A stretch of DNA of 64,000 nt from an uncultured Oscillospiraceae bacterium (GTDB lineage: Bacteria; Bacillota; Clostridia; Oscillospirales; Oscillospiraceae), in NCBI GenBank assembly GCA_934561515.1, contig CAKTGM010000002.1:1-64000 (forward strand), read 5' to 3'. Below are positions 1 to 9,011 of the stretch, piece by piece. Numbering within the stretch: the stretch's first letter is position 1; every line of letters begins with the position of its first letter. Below the pieces are notes generated by a model. That model was not told the origin of the DNA, searched no databases, and saw only the letters and a list, made by a program, of their open reading frames with translations. The position numbers and the translations under genes were made by a program.

Positions 1-1
1 G

Positions 2-31
2 GCCAACCCCTTCAACATCATCGAGCCGTAA
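2..31 (+). CDS. 3' end of an unidentified CDS (partial)
   Basis: An open frame entering from the left edge ends in TAA at 29-31, with the last nine residues reading ANPFNIIEP. A GC-rich hairpin follows within ten bases, as expected for a real gene end. Nine residues are too few to name the product. Confidence 0.35.
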   Translation, partial: ANPFNIIEP

Positions 32-38
32 CGGCTTC

Positions 39-68
39 GCGGGGCGGTCCGTGGGAAGACCGCCCCGC
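39..68 (+). terminator. GC-rich hairpin, probable terminator of the upstream gene
   Basis: The arms GGGGCGGTC (41-49) and GACCGCCCC (58-66) pair perfectly around an 8-base loop, and two more outer pairs extend the stem. No T run follows, so termination strength is uncertain. The position just after a stop codon supports the call. Confidence 0.45.
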
Positions 69-197
69 TCGAGAGAAGACAGCAAGATGCTTGCGATAAG
101 TCGATTGAAGGGATCGAGAGCAGCCTGTATCATCATTTCTATTCACTTTTGCAAACCGGAAAAACAGAGTTTGCCTTGCTTTGCCAGCAAGAAAATT

Positions 198-1436
198 TTG
201 ACAGAAAAGGCAGGGGAATATGAAAAAAGAGGATTGAGCCTGTTTCTGGCGCTGGCCCTGTGCCTGACGCTGCTGCCTGCGGCGGCATTCGCGAGCGGCG
301 AGTCTGAAACGTCTGCACCGCACACACACTACCTCTGCGGCAATGGAGAAGCGTGCAGCCACATGGGCGGCCATAATGAGACCGACAAGACCACCTTTGC
401 GACGGCGATCAGACAGGACAATAACGGTTACGTGTGGGTCGGCAATGAAAAGGAGGACGCAGCCTATTGGTGCGTACTGTCCAAAGGCACCTACTACCTT
501 GCTACCAACCTCATTCTGGAGCATCCTATCACTATCGCGGAGGATATCACACTCTGTCTAAGCGGTAATAGCATTACGATCAATGCTAACGAAAATGCGT
601 TCGAAGTCATTTATACTGTTGACACAACCGGCGCTGCCTTTACTTTAGCCGACTGTAAGAACAGCGGCCAGATCACCCACGGTACAACAGGTGGAACCAA
701 ATATCTCGGAAACGGCGTGAGTCTTCATCAAAGCTGCAATTTCATCATGTACGGCGGCAGCATCACCGGCAACACCACTACCGGCGGTGAAAACACCGCT
801 TGGAGAAGCGGCGGCGTACGGGTGCGGGATAACAGCGCCTTTACCATGTACGGCGGCAGTATCACCGGTAACACCACCGTCTGGAACGGCGGCGGTGTGT
901 ATGTGGAGGGCGGCAGCAAATTCTATATGCACGGCGGAACGATCAGCGGCAACAGCGCAAGCAGCAATAGCGGCAGCAGCGGCGGCGGTGTGCATATTGG
1001 CAGCGACAGCACCTTCATCATGTCCGGTGACAGCAGAATTACCGGCAACAATGCGGGAAATGGCGGCGGCGTATATGCGAATGGCAGCTTCACCGTCTCC
1101 GGCGCGGTGCAGATTACCGGAAACAAGCAGGGGACGAGTGCCGGCAATGTCTATCTGCGCAGCGGCAAGACCATCACCATCGGCACGGATCATTTGTCCT
1201 CCAACGCGTCCATCGGCGTGACCACGCAGAATCCGCCTGCCAACGAAGGCATTGCCATCGCCACCGGCGCGAATCTCAACGATAAGCAGTATTTTCACAG
1301 TGACACGGGCGAAAACTACCTCTTCTGCGTCACGTCGAACGGGACGATCTGCATGACCGCTGCCAACGCGCACGGCCATCCCATCTGCGGCGCGAGCTGC
1401 TCCCATAATGGCAGCAGCCACACAAACGAGACCTGA
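198..1436 (+). CDS. N-terminal piece of a disrupted beta-helix surface protein
   Basis: The encoded protein has a hydrophobic secretion signal (LSLFLALALCLTLLPAAAFA) followed by a His/Cys-rich stretch and about six glycine-rich repeats of the type MYGGSITGN...GGGVYV. Such repeats are typical of right-handed parallel beta-helix adhesin-like proteins of gut Clostridia. It should be exported. The natural start appears to be ATG at 220, with AGGGG just upstream, but that ATG reads into TGA after five codons. One more A in the A6 run at 223-228 would join it to the signal peptide as MKKRGLSLF. As the sequence stands, only a weak TTG at 198 is in frame. The frame ends at TGA 1434-1436, but the same frame continues past it into the 1506-4646 piece, so this is half of one broken gene. 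Frame and domains are clear; expression is doubtful. Confidence 0.7.
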   Translation: MTEKAGEYEKRGLSLFLALALCLTLLPAAAFASGESETSAPHTHYLCGNGEACSHMGGHNETDKTTFATAIRQDNNGYVWVGNEKEDAAYWCVLSKGTYYLATNLILEHPITIAEDITLCLSGNSITINANENAFEVIYTVDTTGAAFTLADCKNSGQITHGTTGGTKYLGNGVSLHQSCNFIMYGGSITGNTTTGGENTAWRSGGVRVRDNSAFTMYGGSITGNTTVWNGGGVYVEGGSKFYMHGGTISGNSASSNSGSSGGGVHIGSDSTFIMSGDSRITGNNAGNGGGVYANGSFTVSGAVQITGNKQGTSAGNVYLRSGKTITIGTDHLSSNASIGVTTQNPPANEGIAIATGANLNDKQYFHSDTGENYLFCVTSNGTICMTAANAHGHPICGASCSHNGSSHTNET

Positions 1437-1505
1437 CAGCCGATCGGCTCGGCGGAGGAGCTGGCCGCCATCCAGGATGGCGGATGTTTCTACCTGACCG
1501 ACGAC

Positions 1506-4500
1506 GTGACGCTCAGCAGCAAGAGCGTTTGGGCGCCCCCGTCCGGCACATTCCTCTGCCTGAACGGTCATACCATCACCGGTGCAGCCGGTAAGGACAC
1601 GATCAACGTAGGCAGCGGCCGCAGCTTCACACTGACCGACTGCCGGGGGAGCGGCAAGATCACCCACGAAAACAGCGACGCAGTAGGCTGCGGCGTCAGT
1701 GCGGTCGGCAGTTTCACCATGTACGGCGGCAGCATCACCGGAAACCACAACTCTGACGGCGGCGGCGTAAGGGTAGAAAACACCGGCAGCTTCACCATGT
1801 GCGGTGGCAGCATTACCGGCAACAGTGTCTCCGGCTCCGGCGGCGGCGTGTATGTGGTTGCCTATGATGGTACGCAAGGAAGCTTTGCTATGTACGGCGG
1901 CAGCATCACCGGCAATAACGCCGCCAGCTTTGGCTGCGGCGGCGTGTGCGTGTACGGCACCATAAGCGTCAGCGGCAGCGTGCGGATCACAGACAACGTC
2001 AAAGGCGGCACGAAAGGCGATAACGGGATTTACACCGGCGGCACGGCCAGCAATGTCCGTCTGGTTGGCAGAACAACCATTACCATTGACGGCCCTTTGA
2101 CAGAAGGCTCGCAAATCGGCGTGGCCTTAGCGACTACGCCTACCACCGCCGGCCCCACCACCATAGCCACCGGCGCGAGCAACTACACCGTAACCGATAC
2201 GGATAAGGCTGCTTTCTTCAGCGACAAGGAGGGGTATTCACTTATTCGGATCGACAACGAGTTGAAGCTGAAACGCCCTCACACGCACAGCTGGACGTAT
2301 ACCGCCAGCGGCGCAACCATCACCGCAGCGTGCAAAAACTGCGCTGAGAACAACAATACGGATTTTCATGGCGGCAGCGTGACGATCGCTGCGCCGGAAG
2401 CAGATGCGCTGACTTATGACGGTCGCCCCAAGGCGGCAGCAGTGACGACCAGCAGTGATTGGCCGGGTGCAAGTGCAGACAGCATCGGTATTACCTACAA
2501 GCAGGGCGAAACGACGCTTTCTGCCGCCCCTACCGACGCGGGTACCTACACCGCCGGCATCACGGTGGGTGAGGGCGAAGGGGCTGTGACCGCCAGCGTG
2601 GAGTATACCATCGCACCAAAGGAACTCACTGACCCGACCATTGAAATTGCTTCCGGCAGTGTCTACGACGGCAACGCAAAGACACCCAACGTCACCGTCA
2701 AGGATGGCGAGAATACCATTGACCCGAGCGAGTACACAGTGTCCTACGATCACAACGTCAACGCGGGCGAAAACACCGCTGCCGTGACCATCACGGACAA
2801 TGCCAATGGCAACTACACCGTCTCCGGCAGTGCGAAGTTCACCATCGCCAAGACGGCCTCCGCCTGCACCGCGCCGACACCGATCACCGCTCTGACCTAC
2901 ACCGGCGAGGCGCAGCCGCTCATCTCTGCGGGTTTCGCCACCGGCGGCACGATGCAGTATAGCACGGATGGCACAAATTACGGTACTGCCATCCCCACCG
3001 GCGAGAACGCCGGTGAGTACACCGTCTGGTACAAGGTCGCGGGCGACGGCAACCACAGCGACACCACGCCTGAGAGCGTCGGCGTGACCATCGCCAAGGC
3101 AAAAGCTGAGATCCCCGCAGCAGACCCGACACCGTTCACCTACAGCGGCGAAGAGCAGACCTACACCCTCACGGCGAGCAGCCTTTACACCGTTGCGGGC
3201 AATGTCCGGAAGAATGCGGGCACGCACACCGTGACCGTGACGCTGAAGGGCGCCGAAAACTATGCCTGGAGCGACAACACGGCTTCGGCGAAGACCTTTG
3301 ATTTTGTGATCGCCAAGGCGGCGGTCACCGTCACCGTCAATGACAAGAGCGCCTACACCTATGACGCGGCGCCCGACCTCTCCAAGCCGGAGCTGGACAA
3401 GGATTACACGGTTTCCGGCCTGATCGGTGAGGACAAGCTGACCACCGCGCCCGCACTGGCCTACGACCCGGCCACGCCCGACATGACCAGGACCGGCGAC
3501 GCGGCGAAGATCGTGGCGAGCGGCGCAAGCGCGGGCGAAAATTACGAAATCACCTATGTGGATGGCAAGCTGACTGTTACCTCCCGTCTGTCCTCCGGCG
3601 GCGGCAGCAGCTCCGGCAGACCCTCCACCAGCACCGGCAAGACCGATACGACTGTCACCACCAAGGCCGACGGCACCAAGGTCCAGACCGAGACCAAGGC
3701 CGACGGCACCAAGGTTCAGACCGTCACCGGCAAGGACGGCTCTACCGTCAAGACCACCACCAATCCCAACGGCAGCTCCGTTACCGAGACCAAGGCCGCT
3801 GACGGCTCCACCGGCACGGTGAAGACCGACAAGCACGGCCGGACCACGGCGGAGACCACCCTCAGCAGCAAGGCCGTTGAGACCGCCAAGCGCAACGGCG
3901 AGGCCGTCAAGGCGCCCGTTGAGGTCGAGGCTTCCCGCGATTCCGGCACCGCCCCCACCGTCAAGATCGAGCTGCCGAAGAACGCGGGCGAGACTGAGGT
4001 GGAAATTCCCGTTTCCAACGTGAAGCCCGGCACGGTGGCGGTTCTCGTCCACCCCGACGGCATGGAGGAGATCGTCAAAAGCTCCCTGCCCACCGAGGAC
4101 GGCATCCGGCTGACGGTCAACGGCGGCGCGACGGTGAAGATCGTGGACAACTCCAAGGGCTTTATCGACATCCGAGACCATTGGGCCAAGGACGCCATCG
4201 ACTTCGTCAGCGCCCGTGGCCTCGTGAACGGCATAAGCGACACGATCTACGCGCCCAACAACTCCACCACCCGGGCGCAGCTTTGGACGATCCTCGCGCG
4301 GCAGAATGACGCGGACCTGACCGGCGGCAGCATCTGGTACGAAAAGGCACAGAATTGGGCCAGGGAGAAGAGAATCTCTGACGGCGCGAACCCCAACGGC
4401 ACCATCAGCCGCGCCCAGATGGTCACCATGCTGTGGCGCGCCATGGGCCAGCCTGCCGCTGCCTCCGGCGCCAGCTTTGCTGACGTTCCCGCCGACAGCT

Positions 4501-4646
4501 ACTACGCGCAGGCTGTGGCTTGGGCCATCGAGAACGGCATCACCGCCGGCGTTGGCAACGGCAAGTTCGATCCCGATGCCACCTGCACCCGCGGCCAGAT
4601 CGCAACCTTCCTGTATAATCACACGGCTCGACAAGGAGTTCTGTAG
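1506..4646 (+). CDS. C-terminal piece of the same surface protein, with Ig-like (YDG/MBG-type) repeats and SLH domains
   Basis: This piece is in the same frame as the upstream one and separated from it only by TGA 1434-1436. Codons 1437-1505 read through without another stop. It continues the GGSITGN beta-helix repeats (to about residue 160). These are followed by several Ig-like modules of the YDG/MBG type (about 290-690), a Ser/Gly/Thr linker with repeated KADGTKVQT units, and three S-layer homology motifs in the last 180 residues (DHWAKDAIDFV; WYEKAQNWA; YYAQAVAWAIENGITAG). SLH motifs bind pyruvylated secondary cell-wall polymer, so the intact protein would be non-covalently wall anchored. 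The GTG at 1506 has no convincing ribosome site, so this piece alone would lack a signal peptide and probably is not made. It is a pseudogene fragment unless the stop is suppressed. Confidence 0.75.
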   Translation: MTLSSKSVWAPPSGTFLCLNGHTITGAAGKDTINVGSGRSFTLTDCRGSGKITHENSDAVGCGVSAVGSFTMYGGSITGNHNSDGGGVRVENTGSFTMCGGSITGNSVSGSGGGVYVVAYDGTQGSFAMYGGSITGNNAASFGCGGVCVYGTISVSGSVRITDNVKGGTKGDNGIYTGGTASNVRLVGRTTITIDGPLTEGSQIGVALATTPTTAGPTTIATGASNYTVTDTDKAAFFSDKEGYSLIRIDNELKLKRPHTHSWTYTASGATITAACKNCAENNNTDFHGGSVTIAAPEADALTYDGRPKAAAVTTSSDWPGASADSIGITYKQGETTLSAAPTDAGTYTAGITVGEGEGAVTASVEYTIAPKELTDPTIEIASGSVYDGNAKTPNVTVKDGENTIDPSEYTVSYDHNVNAGENTAAVTITDNANGNYTVSGSAKFTIAKTASACTAPTPITALTYTGEAQPLISAGFATGGTMQYSTDGTNYGTAIPTGENAGEYTVWYKVAGDGNHSDTTPESVGVTIAKAKAEIPAADPTPFTYSGEEQTYTLTASSLYTVAGNVRKNAGTHTVTVTLKGAENYAWSDNTASAKTFDFVIAKAAVTVTVNDKSAYTYDAAPDLSKPELDKDYTVSGLIGEDKLTTAPALAYDPATPDMTRTGDAAKIVASGASAGENYEITYVDGKLTVTSRLSSGGGSSSGRPSTSTGKTDTTVTTKADGTKVQTETKADGTKVQTVTGKDGSTVKTTTNPNGSSVTETKAADGSTGTVKTDKHGRTTAETTLSSKAVETAKRNGEAVKAPVEVEASRDSGTAPTVKIELPKNAGETEVEIPVSNVKPGTVAVLVHPDGMEEIVKSSLPTEDGIRLTVNGGATVKIVDNSKGFIDIRDHWAKDAIDFVSARGLVNGISDTIYAPNNSTTRAQLWTILARQNDADLTGGSIWYEKAQNWAREKRISDGANPNGTISRAQMVTMLWRAMGQPAAASGASFADVPADSYYAQAVAWAIENGITAGVGNGKFDPDATCTRGQIATFLYNHTARQGVL

Positions 4647-5087
4647 AACGACAAGGATGCAGAGGGAGAACGTTTCTTTGTTTACAGCGGTGCTTTTTTG
4701 AAAAAACGCAGATTTCATGTCCTCAATTTGTCACTTCATTTTTGCGGGAACTGTGGTATGCTGCTTAAGAAGTGAGGACTAGCAGTTTCGACCGTTTGTT
4801 TATGATGCCGCCAATCAGCAGGCGCCTGTGGCTAAGAGGGATTGGAGCAGTGCGTTCCGCTCAAGCTGCGGAGAATGGAATCTATTTTCAGAAAACAAGT
4901 GTGGCAGCATAAGAGCAGCGCCGGGAGACTTCCCGGCGCTGCTCTTTATTATGCCATCCTCAAGCGCTCGCGGGCAAGCTTTAAGTAGCCTTTGGGGGAC
5001 TGATTTCCTCCTCCCTCTGAATCTTAAACGCGTCAGAGACGGCTGCTGCGCTTCGCTCAATTCCGTAATGAGGCGGTTCTGGCCCAA
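4647..5087. other. intergenic stretch between the surface-protein gene and pyrG
   Basis: I see no credible gene here. It contains an interrupted inverted repeat: GTCCTCA (4719-4725) and CACTTC (4732-4737) together mirror GAAGTGAGGAC (4769-4779). It also contains a strong hairpin at 4913-4944, listed separately. The short frames present are unrelated to any family I know. Confidence 0.5.
4913..4950 (+). terminator. strong intrinsic terminator
   Basis: A perfect 14-bp stem (4913-4926 with 4931-4944) closes a GACT loop and is followed by TTTATT. It reads best on the + strand, so it may end transcription from the surface-protein gene. It also sits about 140 bp past the stop of pyrG on the other strand. 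Confidence 0.75.
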
Positions 5088-6689
5088 TCACTTGCCCTCC
5101 AATGCGGCGGCGAGAAAGCCCTGAAACAGCGGATGGGGGCGGTTGGGACGGCTCTTGAATTCCGGGTGATACTGCACGCCCACATAGAAGGGCCTGTCGC
5201 TCAGCTCCACGGCCTCTACCAGCTTTCCGTCGGGGGAGAGTCCGCTGATGCTTAGTCCCGCCGCCTGCATGGACTGTCGATAGTCGTTGTTGAACTCATA
5301 GCGGTGGCGGTGGCGCTCCCGGATCTGTGCGCTTCCGTAGCACCGCGCCATCGTCGTTCCCGCGGCGATCACACAGGGATAGCTGCCCAGACGGAGCGTG
5401 CCGCCTTTGTCGACATCCTCGCCCTGACCGGGCATGAAGTCGATGACCTTATGGCGGCAATCCGGGGCGAATTCACCCGAATCAGCGTCGGCAAGGCCCA
5501 GTGCATGGCGGGCAAATTCGATGACGGCGATCTGCATACCAAGGCAAATGCCCAGATAGGGGATGCGGTGCTCTCGTGCGTACTGCGCCGCTAAAATCAT
5601 GCCCTCGATGCCGCGGCTGCCGAAGCCGCCCGGAACAAGAATCCCGTCAAGGCGGGAGAGCAGCTCATCCTGCGTCTCTGCTGTGACCGTTTCCGAGTCG
5701 ATCCATTGAATATTCACCTTCGCGCCGAGAGCAAAACCGGCATGGCGCAGCGCTTCCGCAACGGAGAGGTAGGCGTCGTGCAGCTGCACATACTTTCCCA
5801 CAAGGCCGATGGTCACCGATCTGCTGCGGCTTTTGATGGCGTCGACCATCGCCTGCCACTGGCGCAGGTCCGGCTCGGGCGTGGATAGCCGCAGCTCCCG
5901 GCAGACCACCGCGGACAGATTCGCCCGCTCCAGATAGAGAGGGGCTTCATAGAGGATGGGAAGCGTCAGGTTTTCGATGACGCAGTCCGGCTTCACGTTG
6001 CAGAAGTCTGCAATTTTGCGGAAAATTTCCGAATCGACGATGGGCTCGTCGCAGCGCAGCACGATGATGTCCGGCGTGATGCCCAAGCCCTGCAGCTCCT
6101 TCACGGAGTGCTGGGTCGGCTTGGACTTGTGCTCCCCGGAAGCCTTCAGATAGGGAACAAGCGTGACATGGATATACAGGGCGTTTCCGGGGCCGACCTC
6201 ATGCCCTACCTGCCGGATGGCCTCGATAAAGGGCTGGCTCTCAATATCGCCGATGGTCCCGCCGACCTCTGTGATCACGACGTCGGCCTCCGCCTTGCTG
6301 CCCACGTTGTAGATAAAGCGCTTGATCTCATCGGTGATGTGGGGGATGGTCTGCACGGTGCTTCCCAGATATGCGCCCCGGCGCTCCTTGGAGATGACGT
6401 TGGAGTAGACCTTCCCGGTGGTCAGATTGGAATACTGGTTCAGGTCCTCGTCGATGAAGCGCTCATAGTGCCCTAAGTCAAGATCTGTCTCGGCGCCGTC
6501 CTCGGTAACATAGACCTCACCGTGCTGATAGGGGCTCATGGTGCCGGGGTCCACATTGATATAGGGGTCCAGCTTCTGGGCCGCCACCTTCAGCCCCCGG
6601 GCCTTCAGCAGCCGCCCCAACGAGGCCGCCGTGATGCCCTTTCCCAATCCGGAAACAACGCCGCCTGTTACGAAAATATACTTTGTCAT
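5088..6689 (-). CDS. pyrG: CTP synthase
   Basis: CTP synthase makes CTP from UTP, ATP and glutamine in the cytoplasm. The N-terminal synthetase domain opens with the family signature KYIFVTGGVVSGLGKG (residues 3-18), and the substrate signature DPYINVDPGTMSPYQHGEV follows. The C-terminal glutaminase domain has the nucleophile motif GICLGMQ (near residue 380) and the catalytic HPEF near the end (YHPEFKSRP). The length of 533 residues is normal. The ATG at 6689 is preceded by GGGAGG. The gene stands alone with its own promoter and a terminator hairpin in the leader, suggesting attenuation control as in other Firmicutes pyrG genes. Confidence 0.97.
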   Translation of the reverse strand: MTKYIFVTGGVVSGLGKGITAASLGRLLKARGLKVAAQKLDPYINVDPGTMSPYQHGEVYVTEDGAETDLDLGHYERFIDEDLNQYSNLTTGKVYSNVISKERRGAYLGSTVQTIPHITDEIKRFIYNVGSKAEADVVITEVGGTIGDIESQPFIEAIRQVGHEVGPGNALYIHVTLVPYLKASGEHKSKPTQHSVKELQGLGITPDIIVLRCDEPIVDSEIFRKIADFCNVKPDCVIENLTLPILYEAPLYLERANLSAVVCRELRLSTPEPDLRQWQAMVDAIKSRSRSVTIGLVGKYVQLHDAYLSVAEALRHAGFALGAKVNIQWIDSETVTAETQDELLSRLDGILVPGGFGSRGIEGMILAAQYAREHRIPYLGICLGMQIAVIEFARHALGLADADSGEFAPDCRHKVIDFMPGQGEDVDKGGTLRLGSYPCVIAAGTTMARCYGSAQIRERHRHRYEFNNDYRQSMQAAGLSISGLSPDGKLVEAVELSDRPFYVGVQYHPEFKSRPNRPHPLFQGFLAAALEGK

Positions 6690-6711
6690 GACTCGCCCTC
6701 CCGTGGAAATT

Positions 6712-6761
6712 CAAAAAGAAGAGGCGTTCATCAGGGGACAGAAGTCCCTTGACGAACGCCT
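6712..6761 (-). terminator. leader terminator/attenuator of pyrG
   Basis: On the minus strand, between promoter and ribosome site, an 18-bp stem with one mismatch (6744-6761 with 6722-6739, loop TTCT) is followed by CTTCTTTTTG. That is a complete intrinsic terminator ahead of the gene it would silence, so pyrG expression probably depends on avoiding it. Firmicute pyrG leaders are known to use CTP-sensitive attenuation. The sensor used here cannot be read from the sequence. Confidence 0.75.
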
Positions 6762-6769
6762 TTGTTCAA

Positions 6770-6807
6770 TCGCCCGTATTTTACTGCGGCTGACTGCGAT
6801 TTGTCAA
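6770..6807 (-). promoter_or_regulatory. pyrG promoter
   Basis: On the minus strand TTGACA (6802-6807) and TAAAAT (6778-6783) lie 18 bp apart. A GGGC block follows the -10 by two bases. Transcription probably starts near 6770-6772, upstream of the leader terminator. Confidence 0.7.
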
Positions 6808-6854
6808 CCCGTGTTTGCATATTTTGAAGCGTTGCTGTATGGGCGATCGCTGCG

Positions 6855-7439
6855 CTACTGATAAGTCCTTATCACAGTTTCCGCCGCTTCCCGCTTGGAT
6901 ATGCGCCGGTCCATCGACTGCTTTTCAATATAGCGGTGCGCCTCCGGCTCCGTCATGCCAAGGCACTCGATCAGCAGCCATTTGGCCCGGTTGACCAGAC
7001 GGATCTCCTCGATCTTTTCCTCCACCGCGGTCTGCTTTTCCTCCATCCGGCGCATTCGCTCCCGGGTGGCGCAGAGAATTCTCAGATTCTGCGCCACCAT
7101 CTGCACGCTGGTCGGTCTGGACAGCGTAAGCACACCGTAGCCGACAACTCTTGCGTAGATGTCGTCGAACTGATCGCTCCGGACCATCAGCAGCACGCCT
7201 GCGCCGCTTCCGGTGCAGATATCGATCGCCAGACGCATCCCGAAGTCATCCGGCAGCGGCGCGTTGATCAGCACGATGTCAAACGCCGCTTCCGCTATCC
7301 TGCGGCGCGCTTCGCTGTTGCTGTGCGCCGTCGTCACCGGCCAGTAATCCGTCACAGGGAGCAGCGGCATGATCTTCTCGGTGAAGCTGTCCGAGGCGGT
7401 GACGATCAGCACGCTGTATGTCCGCTCCTGAAAGACCAT
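6855..7439 (-). CDS. ANTAR-domain response regulator (RNA-binding antiterminator)
   Basis: The protein has an N-terminal receiver-like domain (about residues 5-115), a coiled-coil linker (about 118-140) and a C-terminal ANTAR helix bundle (about 135-190) with the typical AKWLLIECLGMTEPEAHRYIEKQSMDRR. ANTAR proteins bind paired hexaloop hairpins in nascent RNA and stop a terminator from forming. The receiver keeps few of the usual acidic-pocket residues, so it may not be phosphorylated normally. I chose ATG 7439 over GTG 7448 because GGGAG lies 8 bases before it. It lies 27 bp downstream of a glutamine synthetase gene and is probably co-transcribed. A matching RNA target is visible in the leader of the divergent glnN at 9052-9113. 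Confidence 0.88.
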   Translation of the reverse strand: MVFQERTYSVLIVTASDSFTEKIMPLLPVTDYWPVTTAHSNSEARRRIAEAAFDIVLINAPLPDDFGMRLAIDICTGSGAGVLLMVRSDQFDDIYARVVGYGVLTLSRPTSVQMVAQNLRILCATRERMRRMEEKQTAVEEKIEEIRLVNRAKWLLIECLGMTEPEAHRYIEKQSMDRRISKREAAETVIRTYQ

Positions 7440-7466
7440 GTGTTCCACTCCCTTCGTCCGACCCGG

Positions 7467-8687
7467 TCAGGCCTCGCAGCGATGACAGTAGGCAGAGATC
7501 ACCGCTTGGGGAAGATGCTCGTTGACAAATGCGCTTGCCTCAGCCAGCGCGGCCGCCTCGTGCAAAGAGCAGGGCAGCTTTTTCAGCTTATTCAGCACCC
7601 CGGCGGGCGCGGTATATACATTGAAATCCGAGGCGGGACAGAGCGGCAGGTCATGCTCGATCCCGTGCATTCCGGCATAGATCAAAAGCGCATAGGCAAG
7701 GTACGGGTTGGCCATGGGGTCGGCGGAGCGCAGCTCGGCCCGGCGGTGTTCGCCCACCGCTGCCGGGATGCGAATCAGCTGGGAGCGGTTTTCCGCAGAC
7801 CATGTCACATAGCAGGGGGCTTTGTCGTATCCGAGGCGACGATAGGATTCCTCGCAGGGGTTCATAAAGAGCGTCATGTCCCGGATGTGCTCCAATATTC
7901 CCGCAATGGCGCCGGGCAGCGGCTGGGCGAGCGTGTCGCACTTGACCGAGACGTTGATGTGCATTCCGTTTCCGTCCCGGTCTGCCAACGGCTTTGGAGA
8001 AAAGCTGGCGCAGAGTCCGTTCTGCGCCGCCACGGTGCGCACCGCCGCGTGGAAGGTAACGGCATTGTCGGCGGCTGTAAGGGGGTCTGAGTAGCGAAAG
8101 TCGATCTCGTTCTGCCCCGGACCGCTTTCGTGGTGAGAGCTCTCCGGCTGGATGCCCATCTGCTCCAGCATCAGGCAGATCTCCCGGCGGATCGTCTCGC
8201 CTTTGTCGTCCGGCGCGATGTCCATGTAGCCCGCCCGGTCATAGGGGATCTTGGTCGGATCGCCGTATTCGTCGAGACGGAAGAGGTAGAACTCCATCTC
8301 TGCGCCAAATGCAAAGTGAAAGCCCCGCGCCTCGGCATCCGCTGCCGCCTGCTTTAAAATGCTGCGCGTGTCCCGCTCAAAGGGCCTGCCGTCCGGATAG
8401 GAGATGTCGCAGAACATCCGCACTGCCTTGCCCTGCTCCGGCCGCCAGGGAAGCTGAATCAGCGTGGAGGGGTCCGGGTGGAGCAGAAGATCCGAGCGGA
8501 TCTCGCCGCCGAAGCCTTCCACCGCCGAGGCGTCAAAGGCGATCCCGAACGCAAAGGCGCGCTCGAGCTCGCTGGGCATGATGGCCACATTGTGCTGCTT
8601 TCCATAGACATTACAGAAGGCCAGACGAATAAATCGGATGTTCTCCTCCTGAACGAACTGCATTACCTCTTCCGGCGTGTACCTCAT
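7467..8687 (-). CDS. glnA: glutamine synthetase, type I-like (short form)
   Basis: The product joins ammonia to glutamate using ATP. Family signatures are visible: a beta-grasp N-terminal domain ending near residue 100, the metal/glutamate region FGAEMEFYLF, the ATP/ammonium motif SFSPKPLADRDGNGMHINVSV and the RRAELRSADPMANPYLAYA block. At 406 residues it is shorter than the usual 440-470, with a compact N terminus and no adenylylation loop. A related ligase (GlnA-like, acting on another amine) therefore remains possible. ATG 8687 has AGGTGAG upstream. It lies upstream of the ANTAR regulator in one operon and is divergent from type III glnN, which makes a nitrogen-assimilation locus. Confidence 0.85.
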   Translation of the reverse strand: MRYTPEEVMQFVQEENIRFIRLAFCNVYGKQHNVAIMPSELERAFAFGIAFDASAVEGFGGEIRSDLLLHPDPSTLIQLPWRPEQGKAVRMFCDISYPDGRPFERDTRSILKQAAADAEARGFHFAFGAEMEFYLFRLDEYGDPTKIPYDRAGYMDIAPDDKGETIRREICLMLEQMGIQPESSHHESGPGQNEIDFRYSDPLTAADNAVTFHAAVRTVAAQNGLCASFSPKPLADRDGNGMHINVSVKCDTLAQPLPGAIAGILEHIRDMTLFMNPCEESYRRLGYDKAPCYVTWSAENRSQLIRIPAAVGEHRRAELRSADPMANPYLAYALLIYAGMHGIEHDLPLCPASDFNVYTAPAGVLNKLKKLPCSLHEAAALAEASAFVNEHLPQAVISAYCHRCEA

Positions 8688-9011
8688 GTTCTCACCTGCT
8701 TTCCTCGATTCAAAGCGTCCGTCTGACGCTGCAATTCCTGTATTCAGAGTGACCGCGGCAAGAAAGACGCCGCAGGATCATCCGATGCTTTGGTAAAATA
8801 TGAAATATCATAGCACAGCTTCCGTCAGTTTTCCATCCTGAATAAAGCGAAAATATGAAAAAGTTTTTGTGCCCCTCCGCGGCCCGGCGGCCGGAACAAG
8901 AACGCAAAGCGTCCTCGTTTTGCAGTGAAAACGCGGGAAAACGCACTTTTATAAGATTGAAACTGCCAAAAAATATTTTTCGATGCGATGCGATTTTCAA
9001 CAAATCGACAA
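8688..9011. other. non-coding divergent region between glnA and glnN
   Basis: No gene is supported here. Toward glnA there is a TATGAT -10-like site on the minus strand near 8810 with a poor -35. The glnA leader holds a small hairpin (AGCGTC/GACGCT near 8714-8730) without a T run. The glnN promoter starts at 9012. Confidence 0.4.

Noticed and set aside
1434..1436. TGA read as selenocysteine or Trp (recoding)
   Set aside because: Many genes here end in TGA, so the code is standard. The small palindrome AGCCGATCGGCT after the stop is not a convincing SECIS, and Cys is not expected at this position.
645..4718. Long minus-strand frames (645-2114 and 2238-4718) opposite the surface protein
   Set aside because: Composition is the Ala/Gly/Arg/Val-rich mirror of GC-rich codons; there are no domains, and the + strand carries clear SLH and beta-helix motifs.
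6767..6777. GGGC as the pyrG start for reiterative transcription
   Set aside because: It lies two bases after the -10, too close for a normal start, and no matching C/U run is present in the 5' stem arm. Kept only as a question in the pyrG finding.
8700..8830. A second ANTAR hairpin pair in the glnA leader
   Set aside because: The only clear stem (AGCGTC/GACGCT) has a five-base loop without the A1/G4 rule and no terminator follows.
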